The notes under the pieces are model-generated. The model saw only the letters and a program-made list of their open reading frames with translations. It did not search any database and had not been told where the DNA came from. Source: Curtobacterium oceanosedimentum (lineage in GTDB: Bacteria; Actinomycetota; Actinomycetes; Actinomycetales; Microbacteriaceae). Taken from it: DNA of 64,000 nt. The position numbers were made by a program, and so were the translations under genes. This document shows, in pieces, positions 8,255 to 14,559 of this stretch; position 1 is the first letter of the stretch, and each line of letters opens with the position of its first letter. The stretch covers positions 1 to 64,000 of the forward strand of contig NZ_JAIXIG010000004.1 in NCBI RefSeq assembly GCF_020297365.1, written 5' to 3'.

Positions 8255-8551
8255 ATGGACATCGACTGGCTCGCCTTCCTCACCGTCGCGGTCGTCGCCG
8301 TGGTCTCGTCGTGCTTCGTCGTCGCCGTGTACTCGGTCGGCCTCCGGCTGTGGAGCGCTGCCGACACCCGCGCCGGCAAGTTCACCGTGAAGGACGACGG
8401 CACGATCGGCCCCGCCACCGCCGGCTTCCCGAACCCCGCCGGCGCCTCCACGGCGACCCGAGCACTCCGCGCCGCCGCCGTGGCCTGCTTCGTCGTCTGC
8501 GGTGCCGCCGTGCTCTACGGCATCTACCTGATCGTCCCGCAGTTCCACTGA
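8255..8551 (+). CDS. Small membrane protein downstream of pit
   Basis: A 98-residue protein with two hydrophobic helices: residues 5-30 (WLAFLTVAVVAVVSSCFVVA) and about 70-95 (AVACFVVCGAAVLYGIYLIV). They are joined by a polar loop containing KFTVKDDGTIGPATAGFPNPAG. The start ATG overlaps a TGA that closes a 19-codon frame beginning on the pit stop codon. A GGTGGAG Shine-Dalgarno precedes it. Same-strand position 55 bp after pit suggests one operon; function unknown. Confidence 0.7.
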   Translation: MDIDWLAFLTVAVVAVVSSCFVVAVYSVGLRLWSAADTRAGKFTVKDDGTIGPATAGFPNPAGASTATRALRAAAVACFVVCGAAVLYGIYLIVPQFH

Positions 8552-8585
8552 CGCGCTTGCGTGCGGCGCCTCGTCGCAGCGCTCG

Positions 8586-8636
8586 GTGAGCAGAAGACGT
8601 CGAATCGCATGTGCTGACCCGACATCTTCTGCTCAC
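8586..8636. repeat. 51-nt palindrome, family B copy 1
   Basis: Arms start GTGAGCAGAAGACGTCGAAT and end ACATCTTCTGCTCAC, with two to three mismatches and a short loop around GCATGTGCT. First of three copies in the pit-aspA gap. Confidence 0.9.
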
Positions 8637-8728
8637 TCGGTGCGCTGGCGCCGCCGCGCGGCGGTCGAACGGGCGGAATGGGCGCGTTCGCGCCGCACCC
8701 GCCTGCCCTTTCCGCCCGCTCGCGCTTC

Positions 8729-8779
8729 GTGAGCAGAAGATGTCGGGTCGCGTGTCCTGACTCGACATCTTCTGCTCAC
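8729..8779. repeat. 51-nt palindrome, family B copy 2
   Basis: GTGAGCAGAAGATGTCGGGT pairs with ACTCGACATCTTCTGCTCAC. Same length as copies 1 and 3, with different central bases. Confidence 0.9.
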
Positions 8780-8812
8780 TCGATGCACGCTCGCGCGGCC
8801 GCGGGGCGAACG

Positions 8813-8844
8813 GGAGGCCCGTAGCGGCTTGGCCCCGCGCCTCC
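8813..8844. repeat. 32-nt palindrome, family A copy 2
   Basis: GGAGGCCCGTAGCGG pairs imperfectly with CCCCGCGCCTCC. It sits between family B copies 2 and 3 and keeps the exact 32-nt core length of family A. Confidence 0.7.
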
Positions 8845-8860
8845 TGTCCGCTCGCACTCA

Positions 8861-8911
8861 GTGAGCAGAAGATGTCGAGTCGCGTGCGCTGACCCGACAT
8901 CTTCTGCTCAC
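8861..8911. repeat. 51-nt palindrome, family B copy 3
   Basis: GTGAGCAGAAGATGTCGAGT pairs with ACCCGACATCTTCTGCTCAC. The gene-free stretch 8552-8978 is essentially filled by these palindromes and the GC-rich, inverted-repeat-like sequence between them; no gene or tRNA is visible in it. Confidence 0.9.
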
Positions 8912-8978
8912 TCGGTGCATCCCCGCCCGGACTCTTCGCTCGCCCGCGCGCGGTCCGGACCGGCCAGACGGACGGGAC

Positions 8979-8984
8979 TACCCT
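8979..8984 (+). promoter_or_regulatory. Candidate -10 box TACCCT for aspA
   Basis: TACCCT is 6 bases before a GTG at 8991, which would be the transcript start. It leaves a 24-nt leader carrying GAGGAGG before the preferred GTG at 9015. Confidence 0.45.
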
Positions 8985-9014
8985 CGACGTGTGACCGGCA
9001 ACGAGGAGGCACCT

Positions 9015-10475
9015 GTGACGACGACGACGCGGACCGAGAGCGACTCGCTCGGATCACGGGAGGTCCCGAACGACGCGTACTGGGGCATCAACACGCTGCG
9101 GGCGCTGGAGAACTTCCCGATCACCTCCGTGCCGATCGCCGTGTACCCGGACCTCATCGAGGCGCTCGTCACGGTGAAGCAGGCGGCTGCCCGGGCGAAC
9201 CGGACCATCGGGGTCCTGGACGACGAGCGCGCCGACGCGATCGACCGTGCGGCCCAGGAGGTCCGGGACGGCGCCCTCCGTGAGCAGTTCGTCGTCGACG
9301 TCGTGCAGGGCGGCGCCGGGACGAGCACGAACATGAACACGAACGAGGTGCTCGCGAACCGGGCACTCGAGCTCCTCGGGCGCGAGCGGGGTGACTACGC
9401 GTACCTGCACCCGATCGACCACGTGAACCGCAGCCAGTCGACGAACGACACGTACCCGACGAGCATCAAGATCGCGATGATCTTCGGCGTCCGCCGGCTG
9501 ATCGAGCAGCTCGAACAGCTCTCCGCCGCGTTCGCCGAGCGCGGCCGGGCCTTCGCCGACGTGCTGAAGGTCGGGCGGACGCAGTTGCAGGACGCCGTGC
9601 CGATGACCCTCGGGCAGGAGTTCACCGGGTTCTCGCACACGATCCAGGAGGACGCGGACCTGCTCCGCAAGGTGATGCCCCTGCTGGCCGAGATGAACCT
9701 CGGCGCCACGGCGATCGGGACCGGCATCACCGCCGACCCGCTGTACCGCGACGAGGTGCGCCGGCAGCTGCAGGAAGCCAGCGGCATCGACGTCGTCACC
9801 GCACCCGACCTGATCGAGGCGACGAGTGACGCCGGGGCGTTCATGACCTTGTCCGGCACGGTGAAGCGCAGCGCCGCGAAGCTCTCGAAGATCTGCAACG
9901 ACCTGCGGCTGCTGGCGTCCGGACCGCAGGCGGGCCTCGGTGAGATCACGCTGCCTGCTCGCCAGGCCGGGTCGTCGATCATGCCCGGCAAGGTGAACCC
10001 GGTGATCCCCGAGGTCGTCAACCAGGTCGCCTACGCGGTGGCCGGTGCCGACACGACGGTGACGATGGCGGCCGAGAGCGGGCAGCTCCAGCTCAACGCC
10101 TTCGAGCCGATCATCGCGCACTCGATCCTGCAGTCGCTGCAGTGGATGTCCCGCGGGTGCGCGACCCTGCGTGAGCACTGCGTCGTCGGCATCGAGGCGA
10201 ACGAGGCGAAGCTCGCCGCCCAGGTCGACACGAACGTCGGGGTCGTCACGGCCCTGACGCCCTACATCGGGTACGCGGCGGCGGCGTCGATCGCGCACAC
10301 GGCGCTGACCACCTCGACGCCGATCTCCACGCTCGTCGTGGCGGCCGGGCTGATGGACGAGGACCAGGTCGCGCGGGTGCTGAGCCCGGCACGGCTGTCG
10401 GGCATCGAGCTGGCGACCGGAGCCATCCCGATCGTGACCGAGGAGATGCTCGACGCCGAAGCGCGCAGGCGCTGA
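9015..10475 (+). CDS. aspA: Aspartate ammonia-lyase
   Basis: A 486-residue cytosolic enzyme that deaminates L-aspartate to fumarate and ammonia. It belongs to the fumarase/aspartase superfamily, with the signature loop GSSIMPGKVNPVIPE near residue 320; the PVIPE ending and NQVAYAVAGAD match aspartases better than fumarase C. Earlier conserved blocks are GGAGTSTNMNTNEVLAN and HVNRSQSTNDTYPTS. I chose the GTG at 9015 because GAGGAGG lies 5 bases upstream; the in-frame GTG at 8991 would add eight residues and could be used as a leaderless start. Confidence 0.88.
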   Translation: MTTTTRTESDSLGSREVPNDAYWGINTLRALENFPITSVPIAVYPDLIEALVTVKQAAARANRTIGVLDDERADAIDRAAQEVRDGALREQFVVDVVQGGAGTSTNMNTNEVLANRALELLGRERGDYAYLHPIDHVNRSQSTNDTYPTSIKIAMIFGVRRLIEQLEQLSAAFAERGRAFADVLKVGRTQLQDAVPMTLGQEFTGFSHTIQEDADLLRKVMPLLAEMNLGATAIGTGITADPLYRDEVRRQLQEASGIDVVTAPDLIEATSDAGAFMTLSGTVKRSAAKLSKICNDLRLLASGPQAGLGEITLPARQAGSSIMPGKVNPVIPEVVNQVAYAVAGADTTVTMAAESGQLQLNAFEPIIAHSILQSLQWMSRGCATLREHCVVGIEANEAKLAAQVDTNVGVVTALTPYIGYAAAASIAHTALTTSTPISTLVVAAGLMDEDQVARVLSPARLSGIELATGAIPIVTEEMLDAEARRR

Positions 10476-10556
10476 CGCGCACCGTCGCGGGCGCAAGCGC
10501 AAGCCCAAGCGCAAGAGCAAGCACGGCGCTGACGCGCGACGCGAACGCGCCGCGTC

Positions 10557-11648
10557 TCAGCGCCCCGGCATCGGCGGCTCGCCGACCCGGACCTGCTGCG
10601 CCATCGCCCGCAGGTGCTCCTCCGCAGGTGTCGACTCGGCACCGTCCGCCTCGGCCGCCCGCACCGCCGCCACCCGCACGTGCTGCGCGGCCGCGATGTC
10701 GGCGTCCCGCCACCGGGCCAGGACGAAGTTGCGGGTGACGTCCCGCAGGGGCAGCCGGATCGACTCGTCGGCCTCGATGCCGGCGAGCAGCTGCCGCATC
10801 CGGATCACCTCGGAGTCGAGCTCACCGCCGACGACGAGCACGAAGTTCGAGATGTACAGGTAGACGAGCAGCAGGATCGCGCCACCGAGCCACCCGTACG
10901 CGCGGTTCCCGCCGCCCAGGGTCTCGACGTAGAGCGCGAACCCCATGGTGGCGATCGCCCAGGTCACGATGGCGAACCCGGCCCCGGCCGAGACCCACCG
11001 CAGCTGTGGCGTCTTGACGTTCGGGGTGGCGTAGTAGAGCACCGCCACCATCACGACCAGGTCGACGGCGAGCACCGGCCACTTCGCCACGTTCCACACG
11101 TCGTCGATCCACGGCGCCCAGCCGAGCTGCCGGATCACCGCCTCGGAGATCGTGGGCGTCCCGAGCAGGATCACGATCGCGACGGCCCCGCCGACCATGA
11201 CGAGCAGGGTGACCAGGAGCATCATGCTGCGGAACTTCCAGATGCGCCGACCCTCCTCGACCTCGTAGGCGGTGTTCATCGCCCGGCCGAACGCGGTCGC
11301 GTACCCGGACAGCGACCACAGGGTCAGGGCGACGCCGATCGAGAACCCGAGCCACGGGTTGTCGAGGGTGAGGAGCTGCCGCAGCGGCCCCTCGAGGTGC
11401 TCGGCGGTCTCCGGCCGCACGATGAAGCCCAGGACCTGGACGATGTCCGTCAGGCTGTCGCCCTGCCGGTCGACGATCGACAGGGCCGACACCACGGCGA
11501 GCGCGCTCGGGAACACCGTCAGCAGCGCGAAGAAGGTCAGCGAGGCGGCCGCGTCGACGACGCGGTGCCGGATGACGGAGTGGTAGGTGCGCCGGACGAC
11601 GGCGCGGACTCCGGTCCGCTGGAGGTCGCGCGGGGCGCTGTCCGGCAT
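10557..11648 (-). CDS. YihY/virulence factor BrkB family membrane protein
   Basis: A 363-residue inner-membrane protein. After a basic N-terminus, the family motif AASLTFFALLTVFPSALAVVS begins the first helix near residue 38. About six helices follow up to residue 270, including GYATAFGRAMNTAYEVEEGR and YGWLGGAILLLVYLYISNF. The C-terminal 80 residues are soluble and end in a charged helix. Once called ribonuclease BN, the family's role is unsettled. The start is the ATG of MPDSAPRD; the long open frame upstream is not coding-like. It converges on aspA. Confidence 0.85.
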   Translation of the reverse strand: MPDSAPRDLQRTGVRAVVRRTYHSVIRHRVVDAAASLTFFALLTVFPSALAVVSALSIVDRQGDSLTDIVQVLGFIVRPETAEHLEGPLRQLLTLDNPWLGFSIGVALTLWSLSGYATAFGRAMNTAYEVEEGRRIWKFRSMMLLVTLLVMVGGAVAIVILLGTPTISEAVIRQLGWAPWIDDVWNVAKWPVLAVDLVVMVAVLYYATPNVKTPQLRWVSAGAGFAIVTWAIATMGFALYVETLGGGNRAYGWLGGAILLLVYLYISNFVLVVGGELDSEVIRMRQLLAGIEADESIRLPLRDVTRNFVLARWRDADIAAAQHVRVAAVRAAEADGAESTPAEEHLRAMAQQVRVGEPPMPGR

Positions 11649-11712
11649 GTGTCGTACGGTACCCGACCGGTGACGGCGCCCCGTGCCGCGGCGGTGACCG
11701 CAATGCCGGCCT

Positions 11713-11744
11713 GGAGGCCCGTGGCGGCGCCGCCCCGCGCCTCC
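11713..11744. repeat. 32-nt palindrome, family A copy 3
   Basis: GGAGGCCCGTGGCGG pairs with CCGCCCCGCGCCTCC, with two mismatches. It sits in the tandem gap between the MFS and YihY genes and has the same 32-nt core length as the other family A copies. Confidence 0.75.
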
Positions 11745-11769
11745 CGTCCGCCTCGTCGTCGCGTCCACG

Positions 11770-11796
11770 ACCCGCTGCCGCGACCCGGCAGCGGGT
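11770..11796 (-). terminator. Hairpin after the MFS gene
   Basis: Perfect 10-bp stem ACCCGCTGCC/GGCAGCGGGT with a 7-base loop, 15 bp past the stop of the minus-strand MFS gene. There is no U-run, as is usual in this genome. Confidence 0.55.
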
Positions 11797-11811
11797 CGGG
11801 TCGGGCCGCCG

Positions 11812-13131
11812 TCAGTTCGCGTGGGGGTGCAGGGCGTCGTAGCGGCGGAACGAGGGGACCATGCGGAGGAGCAGCGCGACGAGGCCGATGATGAGCACCC
11901 CGCCGATGACCGGCGGGTACGCGATGCCGGCCGCGACGACCAGGCCGGCGTACAGGTCGCCGAGGCGCGGGCCACCCGTGACGACGACGATGAAGATGCC
12001 CTGCAGCCGGCCGCGCATGCCGTCGGGCGACGCCGCCTGCAGGATCGTGTTCCGGAACACCGAGCTGACGTTGTCGGCACCGCCGGCCATCGCCAGGAAC
12101 AGCGCCGCGAGTCCGAGTGCCGGCAGGATCTCGACGCCGAACGCCTCACCCGAGCGCCCACCGAGCACGTGCGCCAGCGCGATGACGACGCCGAACGCCG
12201 CGATGGCCCCGCCGTACGCCGTGATCGCCCACCCGACGGCCTCGCCCTGGCGCCGCACGTGGCCGAGCGGGCCGGAGAACACGCTCGACAGCAGTGCTCC
12301 GATGGCGTACGCGGCGGTCAGCGTGCCGACGGTGATCGACCCGCCGCCGATCACGAGCGCGCCGATCGCCGGGAACAGCACGCGCGGCTGTCCGAACGTC
12401 ATCGCGACGATGTCGAGCACGAACGTCATCGTGATGTTGCGGGAGCGCCGGAGGAACCGCGCGCCCTCGATCAGGGAGCCGAGCCCCGGTCGGAGCGCGT
12501 CGCGGTCGGCGGCCATCCTCGGCAGCGTGAACACCCCGAGGAACGCGAACGTGAACAGCACGACGTCGATCGTGTAGGTCGGTGCGAAGCCGACGCTCGC
12601 GATGAGCACGCCCGCGATCGCCGGGCCCACGGTGACCTGGAACCCTGACGCGATCCCGCCCAGGGCGCTCGCCGCGGGGAGCAGGTCGGTGCCGACCAGC
12701 CGCGGCACGATCGCCGAGCGGGACGCGTTGCTGACGGTCGCGGCCACGGCGTTCACGGTGGCGAGCACGTAGAGCAGCAGCACGCTGTGCAGGTCGAGCC
12801 AGGCGTGCGTGGCGATCAGGGCGACCGCGACCCAGGCGACGATCGACGAGACCAACGCGACCAGCCGTCGGTCGAAGGCGTCGGCGAGCATCCCGCCGTA
12901 CAGCCCCGCGACGATCATCGGCAGGAGCGCGATGACCCCGACGAGCGCGACGGCGAAGGTCGAGCGGGTGATCTCGTACACCTCGAGCCCGACGGCGACG
13001 GTGGTCATCTGGGTCCCGATGCCGGCGATCGCCGTGCCGGCCCAGAGCCGGGCGAAGGCGGGGGAGCGACGGAGCGGGGTGAGGTCGGCGAGCAGGCGGC
13101 GGCGCGGCGGTGCGGGAGTCGGTGGTGTCAC
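11812..13131 (-). CDS. MFS transporter
   Basis: A 439-residue major facilitator with about twelve hydrophobic helices. The loop 2-3 region reads GLYGGMLADAFDRRLV, a variant of the MFS motif A (G-x-L-a-D-r-x-G-r-r). The second half starts after the charged loop around residues 205-225 (AADRDALRPGLGSLIEGARFLRR). It resembles the enterobactin-exporter/MdfA-like drug and siderophore group, but the substrate is unknown. The start is a GTG (VTPPTPAP); the open frame upstream runs back through the FKBP gene. It is divergent from the FKBP gene. Confidence 0.85.
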   Translation of the reverse strand: MTPPTPAPPRRRLLADLTPLRRSPAFARLWAGTAIAGIGTQMTTVAVGLEVYEITRSTFAVALVGVIALLPMIVAGLYGGMLADAFDRRLVALVSSIVAWVAVALIATHAWLDLHSVLLLYVLATVNAVAATVSNASRSAIVPRLVGTDLLPAASALGGIASGFQVTVGPAIAGVLIASVGFAPTYTIDVVLFTFAFLGVFTLPRMAADRDALRPGLGSLIEGARFLRRSRNITMTFVLDIVAMTFGQPRVLFPAIGALVIGGGSITVGTLTAAYAIGALLSSVFSGPLGHVRRQGEAVGWAITAYGGAIAAFGVVIALAHVLGGRSGEAFGVEILPALGLAALFLAMAGGADNVSSVFRNTILQAASPDGMRGRLQGIFIVVVTGGPRLGDLYAGLVVAAGIAYPPVIGGVLIIGLVALLLRMVPSFRRYDALHPHAN

Positions 13132-13200
13132 GGTGGAACCATTCTGCGGGCTGGACGGTCGTTGCGTGTGCCCTGACCGGCCTCTGGTTGACTGATCGGC

Positions 13201-13572
13201 ATGACTGACCTCAACAGCAAGCCCGAGTTCGACGCTCCCGAGGGCCCCGCCCCCACCGACCTCGTCATCACCGACATCGTCGAGGGCGACGGCGACGTGG
13301 CGAGCGCCGGCTCCACCGTGAAGGTCCACTACGCCGGCGTCGAGTACGAGACCGGCGAGGAGTTCGACAGCTCGTGGAACCGCGGCGAGCCCATCGACTT
13401 CCCGCTCGCGGCGCTCGTGCGCGGCTGGCAGGAGGGCATCCCCGGCATGAAGGTCGGCGGACGCCGCAAGCTCGTCGTCCCGCCGGAGCTCGCCTACGGC
13501 CCCGCCGGCGGCGGCCACTTCCTGTCCGGCAAGACCCTGATCTTCGTCATCGACCTGCTCGGGGTCCGCTGA
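13201..13572 (+). CDS. FKBP-type peptidyl-prolyl cis-trans isomerase
   Basis: A 123-residue single-domain FKBP. The family landmarks are VKVHYAGVEYETGEEFDSSW near residue 41, the FPLAALVRGWQEGIPGMKVGGRR core and VVPPELAYGPAGGG, then the closing strand LIFVIDLLGV. No signal peptide, so it is cytosolic and probably assists folding. Its TGA overlaps the ATG of the aldo/keto reductase by one base (TGATG), so the two are translationally coupled. Confidence 0.93.
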   Translation: MTDLNSKPEFDAPEGPAPTDLVITDIVEGDGDVASAGSTVKVHYAGVEYETGEEFDSSWNRGEPIDFPLAALVRGWQEGIPGMKVGGRRKLVVPPELAYGPAGGGHFLSGKTLIFVIDLLGVR

Positions 13573-14408
13573 TGCAGGTCGGCGCCCCGACCATCGAGCT
13601 GAACGACGGGCACCGGTTCCCGGAGCTCGGCCTCGGCACGTACGGCCTGAACGGCGACGAGGGCGCCGCGGCCGTTGGCACCGCGATCTCGAGCGGGTAC
13701 CGCCTGCTCGACACCGCGCTCAACTACGGCAACGAGGACGCCGTCGGCCGGGCCGTGCGGGAGTCCGAGGTGGCACGCGAGGACCTCGTCGTCACGTCGA
13801 AGCTGCCCGGTCGGCACCACGGCTACGACGAGGCGCACCGGTCGATCGACGAGACCCTGGGCAACCTGGGCCTCGACTCCGTCGACCTGTACCTCATCCA
13901 CTGGCCGAACCCGTCGGTGGACAAGTTCGTCGACACCTGGAAGGCCTTCGTCGACCTGCGCGACAGCGGCAAGGTCCGCTCGATCGGCGTCTCGAACTTC
14001 ACGCCCGAGCACCTGCGCCGCATCGTCGACGCCACCGGGGTCGCACCGGCCGTGAACCAGGTCGAGCTGCACCCGTACTTCCCCCAGGCGGAACTGCGGA
14101 AGGTGCACCAGGAGCTCGGCATCGTGACCGAGAGCTGGAGTCCGCTCGCGAAGCGGTCGGAACTGCTCACCGAACAGCCGATCGTCGACGCCGCTGCCGC
14201 GCACGGTGTGGCGCCCGGCCAGGTCGTGCTGCGCTGGCACGTCCAGCTCGGTGCCGTGCCGGTGCCGAAGTCGGGCGACGCCGCCCGCCAGAAGGAGAAC
14301 CTCGACGTCTTCGGCTTCGAGCTGACCGACGACGAGGTGCAGGCGATCTCCGCGCTGGAGCGCGGTCGTCTGTGGGACGGCGACCCGGACACGCACGAAG
14401 AGATGTAG
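13572..14408 (+). CDS. Aldo/keto reductase
   Basis: A 278-residue NADPH-dependent carbonyl reductase with a TIM barrel. The catalytic tetrad is visible: Asp and Tyr in LLDTALNYGNE near residue 50, Lys in VTSKLPG near residue 78 and His in YLIHWPNP near residue 109. The cofactor motif VPKSGDAARQKENLDVF is at the C-terminal end. It is closest in layout to the 2,5-diketo-D-gluconate reductase group, but the physiological substrate cannot be inferred. It is the second gene of an operon with the FKBP gene. Confidence 0.9.
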   Translation: MQVGAPTIELNDGHRFPELGLGTYGLNGDEGAAAVGTAISSGYRLLDTALNYGNEDAVGRAVRESEVAREDLVVTSKLPGRHHGYDEAHRSIDETLGNLGLDSVDLYLIHWPNPSVDKFVDTWKAFVDLRDSGKVRSIGVSNFTPEHLRRIVDATGVAPAVNQVELHPYFPQAELRKVHQELGIVTESWSPLAKRSELLTEQPIVDAAAAHGVAPGQVVLRWHVQLGAVPVPKSGDAARQKENLDVFGFELTDDEVQAISALERGRLWDGDPDTHEEM

Positions 14409-14427
14409 ACGCTGACGCGTCTGACGG

Positions 14428-14465
14428 ACGGGAGGCGCGGTGCCAGCTGGCACCGCGCCTCCCGT
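14428..14465. repeat. Family A palindrome copy 4 (perfect 19+19)
   Basis: The 32-nt core 14431-14462 is identical to copy 1 (1370-1401) and is extended by three more paired bases each side (ACG/CGT). It lies 20 bp after the aldo/keto reductase stop and may terminate that operon. Confidence 0.9.
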
Positions 14466-14524
14466 CGCGTGTCGGCGGACGTCGCCCGCGGTCGACCCGG
14501 TCCGATCTGTCCGCCCTGCGGGAC

Positions 14525-14530
14525 TACACT
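14525..14530 (+). promoter_or_regulatory. Candidate -10 box TACACT for the HelD-like gene
   Basis: TACACT is followed by about 30 nt before the GTG at 14560. The leader carries AAGGG 6 bases before the GTG, so this promoter would give a leadered mRNA. No clear -35 is visible. Confidence 0.4.
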
Positions 14531-14559
14531 GGACACCCCTCTTTCCCGAAGGGTTGTGT

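Noticed and set aside
8586..8911. Regularly spaced repeats resembling a small CRISPR array
   Set aside because: Each unit is a long self-complementary palindrome, the intervening segments are 81-92 bp, GC-rich and contain a family A palindrome, and no cas gene is present.
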